Part shown: positions 25,473 through 34,584 of the stretch, one piece after another
Layout of the letters: every line of letters starts with the position of its first letter
How positions within the stretch are numbered: the first letter of the stretch is position 1
Source of the DNA: Flavobacteriaceae bacterium
Lineage (GTDB): Bacteria > Bacteroidota > Bacteroidia > Flavobacteriales > Flavobacteriaceae
Assembly (NCBI GenBank): GCA_947456955.1
Contig: CANGTQ010000005.1
Span: 72,880 to 136,879, forward strand
Direction of reading: 5' to 3'
Length of the DNA: 64,000 nt
The notes under the pieces: generated by a model
Seen by the model: only the letters and a program-made list of their open reading frames with translations
Database searches by the model: none
What the model was told of the DNA's origin: nothing
Translations under genes and position numbers: made by a program

Positions 25473-26426
25473 TTATTCTTTGTATTCGCCCATTTTACTG
25501 TATTTATCCATCCTCTGCGCTACTAAATCAACTGTTGATAAATCTTTCAATTCATTAAATGCTTTCATGATATATTGTTCCACTGTTTTGAAAGCAGTTT
25601 CTTTATCGTAATGTGCTCCACCAAGTGGTTCCGGAATGACATCATCCACCAATTTCATTTTTTTCATATCGGTAGAAGTCAGTTTCAATGATTCAGCTGC
25701 TTGCTCTTTGTATTCCCAGCTTTTCCATAAGATAGACGAGCATGATTCAGGAGAAATTACAGAATACCAGGTATTTTCCATCATTAAAACTCTATCTCCC
25801 ACTCCAATTCCCAATGCTCCACCGGATGCACCTTCACCGATTATAACACAAATAATTGGTACTTTTAAACGACACATTTCAAAGATGTTACGGGCAATTG
25901 CCTCACCTTGTCCTCTTTCTTCAGCTTCTAATCCAGGGAATGCTCCCGGAGTATCAATTAAAGTTACAACCGGAATGTTGAATTTTTCTGCCATTTTCAT
26001 CAAACGCAAGGCTTTACGATATCCTTCTGGACTTGCCATTCCAAAATTACGCAACTGACGCATTTTGGTGTTAATTCCTTTTTGTTGACCGATTAGCATA
26101 AACGATTGTCCATCTATCTTGCCTAAACCACCAACCATTGCTTTATCGTCTTTAAAATTTCTGTCGCCAAAAAGTTCTAAAAACGTGCCTTTAGTTAGGT
26201 TTGTAATATGTTCTAAAGTATAAGGTCTGTTAGGATGTCTGGATAATTGTACACGCTGCCAGGCGGTAAGGTTTTTATAAATCTTTCTTTTGGTTTCCTC
26301 TAATTTCTTTTCAATTTGTTTGCAGGTTGCAGAGACATCTACATTGGATTCCGCACCAATTATCTGGCATTTATCGAGTTGGTCTTCAAGTTCTTTGATT
26401 GGAAGTTCAAAATCTAAATATTCCAT
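25473..26426 (-). CDS. accA: Acetyl-CoA carboxylase carboxyltransferase subunit alpha
   Basis: A 317-residue cytosolic subunit that with AccD transfers carboxyl from carboxybiotin to acetyl-CoA to give malonyl-CoA for fatty acid synthesis. It begins [18 protein letters not shown], followed by [32 protein letters not shown], the [24 protein letters not shown] core, [20 protein letters not shown] and the [13 protein letters not shown] segment. All are canonical. It is transcribed alone from a TATATTTG box. Confidence 0.97.
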   Translation of the reverse strand: MEYLDFELPIKELEDQLDKCQIIGAESNVDVSATCKQIEKKLEETKRKIYKNLTAWQRVQLSRHPNRPYTLEHITNLTKGTFLELFGDRNFKDDKAMVGGLGKIDGQSFMLIGQQKGINTKMRQLRNFGMASPEGYRKALRLMKMAEKFNIPVVTLIDTPGAFPGLEAEERGQGEAIARNIFEMCRLKVPIICVIIGEGASGGALGIGVGDRVLMMENTWYSVISPESCSSILWKSWEYKEQAAESLKLTSTDMKKMKLVDDVIPEPLGGAHYDKETAFKTVEQYIMKAFNELKDLSTVDLVAQRMDKYSKMGEYKE

Positions 26427-26457
26427 AGGGTTAGTTCGTTTTGATTTAATCTAACGA

Positions 26458-26465
26458 CAAATATA
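26458..26465 (-). promoter_or_regulatory. Candidate accA -7 promoter box
   Basis: On the minus strand it reads TATATTTG, the Bacteroidota -7 consensus, 31 nt upstream of the accA ATG. No -33 TTTG is obvious. Confidence 0.5.
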
Positions 26466-26543
26466 AAATTTAATATTGTGATAAAAAGTACTTTTTTCAG
26501 ATTATTGTATACCTCTTAGATGAAATTCATCTTATTTTATTTT

Positions 26544-26570
26544 AAACACATAGAAGCATAGATTTTATAA
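26544..26570. repeat. ACACATAGAAnCATAGATTTT-type repeat
   Basis: This contains ACACATAGAAGC and CATAGATTTTAT and closely matches the left arm of the inverted repeat at 6456-6480. It lies directly downstream of the EamA permease gene. It is a dispersed intergenic repeat of unknown role. Confidence 0.55.
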
Positions 26571-26573
26571 ATT

Positions 26574-27455
26574 TTATACGCGCTTTTTATAGCTTTTTAT
26601 GACTGAATTTAGCAACACTGTTAGCAAAATAATAATCGCTCCAATATAAAATTCAAAGCTCATTCGCTCTTTTTCTTTAAATACTATTACCGCTAAAATT
26701 ATTCCGTAAATAGGTTCTAAATTGATGGTAAGCATTACAGTATAAGGACTAAGAAATTTCATTATCGAAGTGGAAGCTATAAACGCATAGGCTGTACAAA
26801 CCGAACTTAGAATCATTAAATATATAAAGTCTTTTGCAGAAAGCGAAAAGAAAGTTGGCGAAAAACTATGTGTAAACAATAATAAAAAAGTAAAAAAAAC
26901 TACACCACCACTTAGTTCATAAAAAGAGATTACAATAGGGTCGTGTTCTTTCACAAATTTACTGTTAATAACCGCAAACAAAGCTGAAAGAAAAGCCGAA
27001 GACAAAGCGATTAACATTCCGTAAAAATAATTTCCTTCTACATTAAAAATAATATACAATCCAAAAACTACCAGTAATCCAAAAAACACCTCGTACCACA
27101 CAATTTTTTTTCCATACAATATTGGTTCTAGCAGCGATGTAAAAAAAGCTCCTGTTGATAAACAGGCCAACGTCACAGAAATATTAGAAATTTTGATAGC
27201 TTTAAAAAAAGTGAACCAATGTAGTGCAATGATTAATCCTGCAAAAAAAAATTGAAGTGCCGTTTTAGTGGAAACTCTAAGTGATATTTTTTTATATATC
27301 AAAAAAACAGCTATAAAACCTACTGCAAATAGCATTCGAAACCAAACCAACGGTAATGCATCGAGTGTAATTAAAGCACCCAAAACGGCTGTAAATCCCC
27401 AAATAAATACTATTAAATGGAGATGCAAATAACTTTTAAGGTTATCGCTTGGCAT
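26574..27455 (-). CDS. EamA-family (DMT) permease
   Basis: About 293 residues from the ATG at 27455 (MPSDNLKSYLHLHLIVFIWG), with ten hydrophobic segments in two EamA repeats; each repeat ends in a LEPI/P-containing helix (ACLSTGAFFTSLLEPI in the first, LTINLEPIYGIILAVIVFKE in the second). The family exports amino acids, nucleotides or other small metabolites, and the substrate is unknown here. Its start overlaps the last 14 nt of lptG, so it is the last gene of the tgt-lptG-eamA run. An upstream ATG at 27491 would extend into lptG and gives no family-like sequence. Confidence 0.88.
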   Translation of the reverse strand: MPSDNLKSYLHLHLIVFIWGFTAVLGALITLDALPLVWFRMLFAVGFIAVFLIYKKISLRVSTKTALQFFFAGLIIALHWFTFFKAIKISNISVTLACLSTGAFFTSLLEPILYGKKIVWYEVFFGLLVVFGLYIIFNVEGNYFYGMLIALSSAFLSALFAVINSKFVKEHDPIVISFYELSGGVVFFTFLLLFTHSFSPTFFSLSAKDFIYLMILSSVCTAYAFIASTSIMKFLSPYTVMLTINLEPIYGIILAVIVFKEKERMSFEFYIGAIIILLTVLLNSVIKSYKKRV

Positions 27456-28527
27456 TACGTAGTAGATAAATTGCCAAAATTCCAAATACAATATTTGGAG
27501 TCCAAACTGCTAGTAATGGTGGTGCCGAAGATTTTTCAGCAAGAACGCCAAAAACTTTATCCAAAAAGACAAAAGCAAATGCCAAAATAATTCCAATAGC
27601 CAGATTGGTTCCCATGCCGCCTCTGCGTTTCATAGACGAAACGGCAACAGCAATAATTGTTAGAATAAAGGCCGAAACCGGTATGCTGTATTTTTTATAA
27701 AGTACTACCAAATACACGTTAATATTTGAGGAACCACGTGCTCTTTCTTTATCAATAAATTTTGTAAGTTCGTTTAAAGGAAGTGTTTCCGCAATGAAAA
27801 CTACCGGAGTTAAATCTTCTAACTCAAATTTAAAAACGGTATCTTTTACTTCCCCCGATTCGATGATGTCGCCAAACTCTCCTACTTTTCTTTTGTTATA
27901 ATTATACAACGTATATGTGCTGTCTTTTGGATTCCATTTGATTCGGCTGGCTAATAATTTATATTTCAACTTATCGCCTTCAAATTTTTCCATCGAAAAA
28001 TTAAAAGCCATTTTAGAAACATTATTAAAGTTACTCACAAAAATATATTCGTCTTTGCTAATTTGTCGAAAGACATTGGTATCGTCACGCATGCCTTCCG
28101 GACCACTATTGGTTAGATAAGTATACCTAAAGTTTTTAAAACCTGCACTAGCATTGGGTACCAAAAAAATAGTCATTACTAAAGCAAAAAGCGATACAAT
28201 TGTAGCACCAATAATATAGGGCCTTAGAAATCTTGAAAAAGAAATTCCGGAACTTAGAATGGCAATAATCTCAGTGTTATTTGCAAGTTTTGAGGTAAAC
28301 CAAATCACCGAAAGAAACAAAAATATTGGGAATAATAAATTGGCAAAATAGATGGTAAAGTCCAGATAATATTTGGCAACAGCTGAGAAAGCAACGTCAT
28401 TCTCAATCATTTTATTGACTTTTTCCGAAACATCAATCACTATCCCAATAGGAATAAACATTAGCAACATTACTATGAATGTTCCTAAGTAGCGCTTGAG
28501 AATATATTTGTCAATTATTTTTAACAT
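27442..28527 (-). CDS. lptG: LptF/LptG-family lipopolysaccharide export permease
   Basis: About 361 residues from the ATG at 28527 (MLKIIDKYILKRYLGTFIVMLLMFIPIGIVIDV). It has the LptF/G pattern: two or three N-terminal membrane helices, a large periplasmic jellyroll domain (about residues 120-265) and three C-terminal helices (SIPVSAFILTIIAVAVSSMKRRGG, then two more). It works with LptB ATPase to extract LPS from the inner membrane. The IIDKYILKRYLG start is typical for LptG. An upstream frame extension from 28578 is an artefact of reading through a tandem repeat. The gene is downstream of tgt and overlaps the EamA gene. Confidence 0.9.
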   Translation of the reverse strand: MLKIIDKYILKRYLGTFIVMLLMFIPIGIVIDVSEKVNKMIENDVAFSAVAKYYLDFTIYFANLLFPIFLFLSVIWFTSKLANNTEIIAILSSGISFSRFLRPYIIGATIVSLFALVMTIFLVPNASAGFKNFRYTYLTNSGPEGMRDDTNVFRQISKDEYIFVSNFNNVSKMAFNFSMEKFEGDKLKYKLLASRIKWNPKDSTYTLYNYNKRKVGEFGDIIESGEVKDTVFKFELEDLTPVVFIAETLPLNELTKFIDKERARGSSNINVYLVVLYKKYSIPVSAFILTIIAVAVSSMKRRGGMGTNLAIGIILAFAFVFLDKVFGVLAEKSSAPPLLAVWTPNIVFGILAIYLLRNAKR

Positions 28528-28636
28528 AGTAAAGTCGTAAAGTCGTAAAGTCGTAAAGTCATAAAGTCGTAAAGTCATAAAGTCATAAAGTCAAAAAAAA
28601 GACTGTGCTTTCGACTTTTGACATTTGACTTTCGAC
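28528..28636. repeat. Inverted pair of short tandem arrays between tgt and lptG
   Basis: At 28530-28594 there are about eight tandem copies of an 8-bp unit (GTAAAGTC with a T-to-A-type variant ATAAAGTC). After a run of A residues, 28600-28636 carries about four 7-bp units of the opposite orientation (TTTCGAC, TTTTGAC, ATTTGAC, TTTCGAC). The two arms can fold back on each other. The array directly abuts the lptG start codon and follows the tgt stop. Confidence 0.85.
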
Positions 28637-28640
28637 TATT

Positions 28641-29771
28641 TTATAATCTTTGGCTCATATTTTTCACCATCATGTCTTTCCAGGTTCTGAAATCTCCCGC
28701 TAATATATGTTTTCTTGCTTCACGAACCAACCACATATAGAAACCTAGATTGTGTATCGTAGCAATTTGCTTTCCCAAATATTCATTGGCTGCAAACAAG
28801 TGACGCAAATACGCTTTGGTATATTCGGTGTCTACAAAAGTATGCCCCATTTCATCTACAGGTGAAAAGTCGGCTTCCCATTTTTTGTTCTTGATGTTAA
28901 TCGTGCCGTTAGCAGTAAATAACATTCCGTTACGGGCATTACGTGTTGGCATTACGCAGTCAAACATATCAATTCCTAACGCTATATTTTCTAAGATATT
29001 TATTGGTGTCCCAACACCCATTAAATAACGTGGTTTGTCTTCAGGAAGAATATCACAAACTACTTCGGTCATTGCATACATTTCTTCAGCCGGTTCGCCA
29101 ACTGAAAGTCCGCCAATAGCATTTCCTTGTTGGCCTGCATTGGCAATATATTCAGCCGATTGCTGACGCAAATCTTTATTGGTACTTCCTTGTACTATTG
29201 GAAAAAAGGTTTGGTCATAACCATATTTTGTCGGTACCTTTTCTAAATGATTGATGCATCGATCTAACCAACGGTGTGTCATGTGCATCGAACGTTGCGC
29301 ATAGCGATAATCACAAGGATAAGGTGTACATTCGTCAAAGGCCATTATGATATCGGCACCAATAGTACGTTGGATTTCCATGACATTTTCCGGAGTAAAA
29401 ACGTGGTAAGAACCATCTATATGCGATTTGAATTTCACTCCTTCTTCTTTAATTTTTCGGTTAGCCGAAAGCGAATACACTTGATAACCACCACTATCCG
29501 TTAAGATATTCCGATCCCAATTCATGAACTTATGTAAGCCTCCAGCCTGCTCCAAAATGGCGGTTTGCGGACGCAAGTATAAATGATAGGTATTCCCCAG
29601 AATAATATCGGGATTAATTTCATCTTTCAATTCGCGTTGGTGCACTCCTTTAACCGAGGCAACAGTGCCAACAGGCATAAATATTGGGGTTTCAATTACA
29701 CCGTGATCCGTAGTAATACTTCCAGCGCGTGCTTTAGAATTGAGGTCATTCGCTAATAAATCAAATTTCAT
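28641..29771 (-). CDS. tgt: Queuine tRNA-ribosyltransferase
   Basis: A 376-residue cytosolic enzyme that exchanges guanine 34 for the queuosine precursor in GUN anticodons. Motifs: TPIFMPVGTVASVKGV near the N terminus, the ILTDSGGYQVYSL segment with the active-site Asp, MAFDECTPYP, IGGLSVGEP, YLMGVGTP, and the catalytic FDCVMPTRNARNG nucleophile region. The zinc ligands expected near the C terminus are less clear: the usual CxCxxC stretch is replaced by KKWEADFSPVDEMG, a known Bacteroidota variant as far as I recall. A TATCTTTG promoter box lies 20 nt upstream. Confidence 0.94.
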   Translation of the reverse strand: MKFDLLANDLNSKARAGSITTDHGVIETPIFMPVGTVASVKGVHQRELKDEINPDIILGNTYHLYLRPQTAILEQAGGLHKFMNWDRNILTDSGGYQVYSLSANRKIKEEGVKFKSHIDGSYHVFTPENVMEIQRTIGADIIMAFDECTPYPCDYRYAQRSMHMTHRWLDRCINHLEKVPTKYGYDQTFFPIVQGSTNKDLRQQSAEYIANAGQQGNAIGGLSVGEPAEEMYAMTEVVCDILPEDKPRYLMGVGTPINILENIALGIDMFDCVMPTRNARNGMLFTANGTINIKNKKWEADFSPVDEMGHTFVDTEYTKAYLRHLFAANEYLGKQIATIHNLGFYMWLVREARKHILAGDFRTWKDMMVKNMSQRL

Positions 29772-29791
29772 TCGTCTCTTTTAATGGTGGG

Positions 29792-29799
29792 CAAAGATA
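29792..29799 (-). promoter_or_regulatory. Candidate tgt -7 promoter box
   Basis: It reads TATCTTTG on the minus strand, 20 nt upstream of the tgt ATG. A heptamer array (29803-29837) occupies the -33 region. Confidence 0.55.
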
Positions 29800-29802
29800 A
29801 AA

Positions 29803-29837
29803 GATTTAGGATTTGGGAATTAGGATTTAGGATTTTA
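29803..29837. repeat. Five 7-bp tandem repeats upstream of tgt
   Basis: The units are GATTTAG, GATTTGG, GAATTAG, GATTTAG and GATTTTA in direct succession. The same GGATTTA/GGAATTA family forms the expanded arms of the cobalamin riboswitch at 45131-45199 and 45289-45379. It sits next to the tgt -7 box and may affect that promoter. Confidence 0.8.
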
Positions 29838-29948
29838 TTTAACATGATTTTACTATATTCAAAACTTTTAATAACTTCTAAATAAAGTTTTTGTCATTGG
29901 TGAAAATTAGAATTACTTTTGACAGCATCTAATTATTAACTACAAAAA

Positions 29949-30794
29949 ATGCCTAACACACAACATTTAAACGATTTTACAACACAAACAAGAAGAGACA
30001 TTCTTCGCATGGTACATGCCGTAAACTCGGGACATCCGGGTGGATCATTAGGTTGTGCTGAATTTTTAACCGTTCTGTACCAACAATTAATGAAACGAAA
30101 TCCTGGGTTTAGTATGGACGGAATTGGAGAAGACCTATTCTTCTTATCTAATGGTCATATTTCCCCTATCTTCTACAGCGTTTTGGCGCGTAGTGGGTAT
30201 TTCCCAGTTTCGGAATTGGCTACTTTTAGAAAACTCAACACGCGTTTACAAGGTCATCCAACCACGCATGATGGTTTGCCCGGAGTGCGCATGGCAGCAG
30301 GCTCTTTAGGACAAGGATTATCAGTGGCTGTTGGGGCGGCACAATCCAAAAAATTAAACAATGATGCTCATTTAGTTTATGTATTAACTGGCGATGGCGA
30401 ATTGCAAGAAGGACAAAATTGGGAAGCCATTATGTATGCCTCCGCCAAAAAAGTAGACAATCTTATTGCTACGGTTGATCTAAACGGACAACAAATTGAT
30501 GGCGCTACTACTGATGTTTTAAATATGGGTAATTTGAAAGCCAAGTTTGAAGCATTTGATTGGGATGTTTTAGAGATTACCGAAGGAAATAACATCGAAG
30601 CCATTATCAAAGGAATGGAGGAAGCCAAAAGCAGAACCGGCAAAGGAAAACCCGTTTGTGTGTTATTGCATACGGTAATGGGCAATGGCGTCGATTTTAT
30701 GATGCACACCCACGCTTGGCACGGAAAAGCACCAAATGACGAACAATTAGCCGTTGGATTGGCTCAGAATGCTGAAACTTTGGGCGACTACTAG
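29949..30794 (+). CDS. Transketolase, N-terminal (thiamine-diphosphate pyrophosphate-binding) subunit
   Basis: A 281-residue subunit of a split transketolase moving two-carbon units in the pentose phosphate pathway. It contains VNSGHPGGSLGCAEFL with the substrate/ThDP histidine, GHISPIFYSVLARSGYF, LGQGLSVAVGAAQSKK, the ThDP-binding LTGDGELQEGQNWEA...VDLNGQQIDG (GDG-x-N), and HTVMGNGVDFMMHTHAWHG at the end. Its partner, the pyrimidine-binding half, is at 31484-32437. Between them lies an unrelated 219-residue gene, whereas the two halves are normally adjacent. Confidence 0.94.
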   Translation: MPNTQHLNDFTTQTRRDILRMVHAVNSGHPGGSLGCAEFLTVLYQQLMKRNPGFSMDGIGEDLFFLSNGHISPIFYSVLARSGYFPVSELATFRKLNTRLQGHPTTHDGLPGVRMAAGSLGQGLSVAVGAAQSKKLNNDAHLVYVLTGDGELQEGQNWEAIMYASAKKVDNLIATVDLNGQQIDGATTDVLNMGNLKAKFEAFDWDVLEITEGNNIEAIIKGMEEAKSRTGKGKPVCVLLHTVMGNGVDFMMHTHAWHGKAPNDEQLAVGLAQNAETLGDY

Positions 30795-30827
30795 ATTAAT
30801 ATTCGGTCTAAAGTAATTAGAAATTAA

Positions 30828-31487
30828 ATGAATAAATTCATAATACTGTTTTTGTTTTTCATTAGTCATAATGTCTTTTCTCAAGAGTATTATTTTGATA
30901 GGGTTTTACAATACAATTTAAAAGGAGTTGGACGTTCAAAACATGACTTCACAGATATATTTATTAATTCAAAAAATAACTCATATTATTTTTCTATTGG
31001 ATGTTATGGTAATGAGATTAAAGGCCATATTTATGACTCAAAAAAGAATCTAATTCATTATTACACTATCGACACTATTAATAAAGTAAAAGATTTTAAA
31101 TATTTATTTTCTAAAACCTCTTATGCAAGTTCACAAGAAAAAAGTTTTTGTTCTAAAATAACAACAACAAAAGAAAAAAATAGTGGAGAGTTTTATAGAG
31201 TTACTCAAACAAGATTTAAAAATAAGAAAAAAGAAAAAAAAGAACATGAAATTGAATTTTTTTGCAAACCTTATGATATACCTATTTTAAGTGAAGTTAT
31301 AAATAGCTTACACATTCATTATTTTAATTGTGAACAATCAAGCATTTCAGAATATTATATTCCAACTCAAATTAAAATAAGAAGATTAGATACATCTGAA
31401 ACTGAAAGAAATTTAGATTTAATAAAAGACATTGAAATGACTTTGTCAATAAAAAAAGAAGAACTTAACTATAAAATGTTTAAATGA
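30828..31487 (+). CDS. Exported protein of unknown function inserted between transketolase subunits
   Basis: A 219-residue protein with a signal peptide ([19 protein letters not shown]). The mature part is unusually rich in Lys, Ser, Asn and Tyr, with lysine/glutamate runs around [15 protein letters not shown], two cysteines (SFCSKI and FFCKP) and later HYFNCEQ. Its codons are visibly more AT-rich than those of the flanking transketolase genes. I recognise no domain. It starts 34 nt after the N subunit, and its TGA overlaps the ATG of the C subunit (ATGA), so it is embedded in the operon. The composition and position suggest an acquired cassette. Confidence 0.8.
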   Translation: MNKFIILFLFFISHNVFSQEYYFDRVLQYNLKGVGRSKHDFTDIFINSKNNSYYFSIGCYGNEIKGHIYDSKKNLIHYYTIDTINKVKDFKYLFSKTSYASSQEKSFCSKITTTKEKNSGEFYRVTQTRFKNKKKEKKEHEIEFFCKPYDIPILSEVINSLHIHYFNCEQSSISEYYIPTQIKIRRLDTSETERNLDLIKDIEMTLSIKKEELNYKMFK

Positions 31488-32437
31488 AAAAATATACAAA
31501 CACAGGAAGTAAAGATACCCGTTCAGGATTCGGTGCAGGAATGACCGAATTGGGACAAAAAAACGAGAATGTAGTAGCGCTTTGTGCCGACTTAATTGGT
31601 TCGTTAAAGTTTGATGATTTCAAGAAAAATCATCCGGAACGTTTTTTCCAGATTGGAATTGCTGAAGCTAATATGATTGGGATTGCAGCCGGTTTAACTA
31701 TCGGGGGTAAAATTCCGTTTACGGGAACCTTTGCGAACTTTTCTACCGGAAGGGTTTATGATCAAATTCGTCAGTCAGTAGCTTATTCGGATAAAAATGT
31801 GAAGATTTGTGCTTCTCATGCTGGATTAACATTAGGTGAAGATGGCGCTACACACCAAATTTTAGAAGACATTGGATTAATGAAAATGCTTCCCGGCATG
31901 ACCGTAATCAATACATGCGATTACAATCAAACCAAAGCGGCAACTTTAGCGCTTGCTGATCATCATGGACCCGCTTATTTGCGTTTTGGTCGTCCGGTGG
32001 TGCCAAACTTCACGCCTGCTGATGAACCTTTCGTAATTGGAAAAGCGATTTTGCTTAGCGAGGGAACGGATGTAACAATTATTGCAACCGGACATTTAGT
32101 TTGGGAAGCGCTACTTGCAGCAGAAACCCTGGAAGCTAAAGGAATAGCTGCAGAAGTTATCAATATACATACTATCAAACCTTTGGATGATGCAGCCATA
32201 TTAAAATCGGTGGCAAAAACAGGATGTGTTGTTACAGCAGAAGAACATAATTTCTTAGGCGGATTGGGTGAAAGTGTTGCCAGAGTCTTAGCTTTGAATA
32301 ATCCAAAACCACAAGAGTTTGTAGCGGTAAACGATAGCTTTGGAGAAAGCGGTACTCCGGAACAATTGATGGAAAAATACAAGTTAAACAATCAGGCGAT
32401 TGTAGAAGCTGTAGAAAGAGTAATCAAGAGAAAATAA
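31484..32437 (+). CDS. Transketolase, C-terminal (pyrimidine-binding) subunit
   Basis: A 317-residue partner of the subunit at 29949-30794. It contains the catalytic glutamate in [18 protein letters not shown], the [51 protein letters not shown] substrate segment, PAYLRFGRP, and the C-terminal domain with [18 protein letters not shown]. Its ATG overlaps the stop of the inserted gene. It is closed by a strong terminator at 32458-32497. Confidence 0.94.
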   Translation: MKKYTNTGSKDTRSGFGAGMTELGQKNENVVALCADLIGSLKFDDFKKNHPERFFQIGIAEANMIGIAAGLTIGGKIPFTGTFANFSTGRVYDQIRQSVAYSDKNVKICASHAGLTLGEDGATHQILEDIGLMKMLPGMTVINTCDYNQTKAATLALADHHGPAYLRFGRPVVPNFTPADEPFVIGKAILLSEGTDVTIIATGHLVWEALLAAETLEAKGIAAEVINIHTIKPLDDAAILKSVAKTGCVVTAEEHNFLGGLGESVARVLALNNPKPQEFVAVNDSFGESGTPEQLMEKYKLNNQAIVEAVERVIKRK

Positions 32438-32457
32438 TTTACTCCTATTTTAAAACA

Positions 32458-32497
32458 AAAATCCCGTCTCGTTATAAATCGAGACGGGATTTTTTAT
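32458..32497. terminator. Strong bidirectional terminator
   Basis: AAAATCCCGTCTCG and CGAGACGGGATTTT form a 14-bp GC-containing stem with an 8-nt loop followed by a T-run, between the plus-strand transketolase C subunit and the minus-strand FKBP-like gene. Confidence 0.92.
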
Positions 32498-32517
32498 TAT
32501 TTTCAGGTCAACTTAAT

Positions 32518-33573
32518 TTATGGTTGACCGTGACAACTTGGGTCTAAATGTTTTTTCTTTCCATTTCCGGTTCCACCACAAGTTGGTATATCTGCAAAAG
32601 GATAAGCGATTCCTGTTATTGGATTTTTAATTTCGCTTTTGGTAGTAAAGAAATCACCGTCATCATCCACGTCTAGAAAATCCGGTATGTCATCCGAATC
32701 AGTATCATCATGATTTACAATGTCTTTAGCCAAACTATATACATATCCATCCGGCACACCTTCAATAACAGTAACAGTACCATCACTATTCACAGTCGAA
32801 GTTGCTAGATCTTCCTGATAGGAAAAAATTCCGTCTCCATCATGATCTATTCTTTGAATTTCGTATAATTTGAAACTAAATATAAGGGGAGAATAGGATG
32901 GGATTCCGCCTGTTGCACTACCAAAATAAGCTATCCCAGATGGAATAAACATTATACCGGCACCGAAATCAGAATAGGATGTAGTACCGTCAAGGTTTCC
33001 TGAATAAGTCCCTGTTTTGAATTGAGGGAATATTTCACTCCAGCCTCTAATGACACTAGTCAAGTTAAAATAGTTTTGAGGATTAATCGATTCTTCAAAT
33101 TCATCTGATTTGATAGTCGTAACGTCAACTCCATTAACTTGTTCAGTGCTGCTAAAAATATATTCTCCTCTGTAAGAAGTTAATACTCTATCTACATTAG
33201 ATGGTGATTTACTGTTAGCTCCGGTACCTTGTCTTAATTGTATATAATAAATTTTATAAGTAATATCTACATCGTTTTGATTAACAGAAACATATCTCGT
33301 TAGTATAGGATAAGTAGTTTGGTCCCAAATTGAGGTTTGTGTTCCGCCTTCAGGAATTAAAGTAAAAGTAACATTTTGATCGTCTGTTGCTCCTGGATTA
33401 TTCGTTACTTCCATATAATGCGTTTGCATATAAGTTTCAATATTGGCAATATCTTTTGTGTATTGTTCAGTGTAATCGCGAAGAGGAGCTACATTATTAT
33501 TATTATCTTTAGTACAGGAAAATACAATTAAACCTAATGTAAAAAGAAAAATAATTTTGAAAAAGTTATTCAT
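32518..33573 (-). CDS. FKBP-type peptidyl-prolyl isomerase-like lipoprotein with acidic calcium-loop repeats
   Basis: A 351-residue lipoprotein (lipobox LIVFSC, Cys20). Residues roughly 90-235 resemble an FKBP fold: VDRVLTSYRGEYIF, a region with VIRGWSEIFPQFKTG, IMFIPSGIAYFGSATGGIPSYSPLIFSFKLYEI. After it come two acidic, EF-hand-like loops (DHDGDGIFSYQEDL and DDTDSDDIPDFLDVDDDGD) and a Gly/Lys/His-rich tail. Such proteins assist folding of exported proteins in the periplasm. The calcium-binding extension may link it to the cell surface. It stands between convergent transketolase genes and the divergent S4 RNA-binding gene. Confidence 0.85.
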   Translation of the reverse strand: MNNFFKIIFLFTLGLIVFSCTKDNNNNVAPLRDYTEQYTKDIANIETYMQTHYMEVTNNPGATDDQNVTFTLIPEGGTQTSIWDQTTYPILTRYVSVNQNDVDITYKIYYIQLRQGTGANSKSPSNVDRVLTSYRGEYIFSSTEQVNGVDVTTIKSDEFEESINPQNYFNLTSVIRGWSEIFPQFKTGTYSGNLDGTTSYSDFGAGIMFIPSGIAYFGSATGGIPSYSPLIFSFKLYEIQRIDHDGDGIFSYQEDLATSTVNSDGTVTVIEGVPDGYVYSLAKDIVNHDDTDSDDIPDFLDVDDDGDFFTTKSEIKNPITGIAYPFADIPTCGGTGNGKKKHLDPSCHGQP

Positions 33574-33652
33574 TATTGTTTGAATTTTAAGCTCGCAAGA
33601 TACAATATTGATTTATTTTTGTAAACAATTTAACGTTGATTTTTGAAAAAAA

Positions 33653-34024
33653 ATGAGAGTAGATAAATATTTATGGTGTGTTCGTTATTATAAAACCAGA
33701 AACATGGTGACCGAAGCTTGCAAAAAAAACCATATCACCGTAAATGGTCAAATAGCAAAGCCTTCTAAAGAGGTTTTCCCTTTGGATAAAATTACCTTTA
33801 GAAAAGACCAAATTACCTATTTGATAAGTGTTTTAGACATTCCCCAAAATCGTGTTGGAGCAAAGTTGGTCGATATCTATCGAAAAGATGAAACGCCTCC
33901 GGAAACTTTTGCGCATCTTGAAATGCTTAAACTTTCTAAAGAACATTATCGTAAAACAGGTACAGGAAGACCAACAAAAAAGGACAGAAGAGATTTGGAT
34001 GATCTTGAATTCAATATAGATTAA
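33653..34024 (+). CDS. S4-domain RNA-binding protein (Hsp15/HslR-like)
   Basis: A 123-residue protein. The first 60 residues are an S4 domain (MRVDKYLWCVRYYKTRNMVTEACKKNHITVNGQIAKPSKEV), as in heat-shock protein 15, which binds stalled 50S ribosomal subunits carrying nascent chains. The C-terminal half is rich in basic residues (KTGTGRPTKKDRRDLDDLE). It is a single gene, 62 nt before the phosphoribosyltransferase. Confidence 0.88.
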   Translation: MRVDKYLWCVRYYKTRNMVTEACKKNHITVNGQIAKPSKEVFPLDKITFRKDQITYLISVLDIPQNRVGAKLVDIYRKDETPPETFAHLEMLKLSKEHYRKTGTGRPTKKDRRDLDDLEFNID

Positions 34025-34065
34025 AAAATAATACAATAAAGAAATATCATTTAAGACGATTTATT

Positions 34066-34073
34066 TATCTTTG
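34066..34073 (+). promoter_or_regulatory. Candidate -7 promoter box of the phosphoribosyltransferase gene
   Basis: TATCTTTG matches TAnnTTTG and lies 13 nt upstream of the ATG at 34087. Confidence 0.45.
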
Positions 34074-34086
34074 AAAAAACATCCCG

Positions 34087-34584
34087 ATGAACCAAAATAT
34101 AATACTTAACCATCTTGAAATAGATCATAAAATTAAAAGAATTGCTTATCAAATTTTTGAAACTTTTGCAGAAGAAAAAGAAATAATTTTAGCTGGCATT
34201 GCAAGTAATGGCTATGTCTTTGCAGAAAAAATAGGTGCAATTCTAAAAACCATATCTGATTTAGATGTTATTTTATGTGAGGTTAAAATTGACAAACAAA
34301 ATCCATTTACTGAAATAACCACTTCAATTCCAAAGGAAACTTATAAAAATAAAAATATAGTATTGGTCGATGATGTATTAAATTCTGGTTCAACGCTAAT
34401 ATATGGTGTCAAACATTTTTTAGAATTACCCGTTAAAAAAATAAAAACAGCCGTTTTAGTGGATAGAAATCATAAAAAATTTCCGGTAAAAGCAGATTTC
34501 AAAGGAATTTCATTATCAACTTCATTTAAAGAACATGTACAAGTTGTATTTGAAGACAATAATAATCATGCTTATTTAGTCTAA
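34087..34584 (+). CDS. Phosphoribosyltransferase, PyrR-like
   Basis: A 165-residue type I phosphoribosyltransferase. The PRPP-binding motif is IVLVDDVLNSGSTL (residues about 94-107), and the first part IAYQIFETFAEEKEIILAGIASNGYVFAEKI matches the PyrR/hypoxanthine PRTase-like core. PyrR regulates pyrimidine genes and has weak uracil phosphoribosyltransferase activity. No pyr genes are adjacent, so the exact role is open. Its 3' end overlaps the 3' end of aroK (opposite strand) by 9 nt. Confidence 0.83.
   Translation: MNQNIILNHLEIDHKIKRIAYQIFETFAEEKEIILAGIASNGYVFAEKIGAILKTISDLDVILCEVKIDKQNPFTEITTSIPKETYKNKNIVLVDDVLNSGSTLIYGVKHFLELPVKKIKTAVLVDRNHKKFPVKADFKGISLSTSFKEHVQVVFEDNNNHAYLV

Noticed and set aside
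27456..27491. Upstream start for the EamA permease
   Set aside because: It would lie wholly inside lptG and add non-family residues; the ATG at 27455 gives the normal N terminus.
28530..28594. Possible CRISPR array
   Set aside because: The units are only 8 bp and contiguous with no spacers, and no cas genes are present. It is a tandem repeat.
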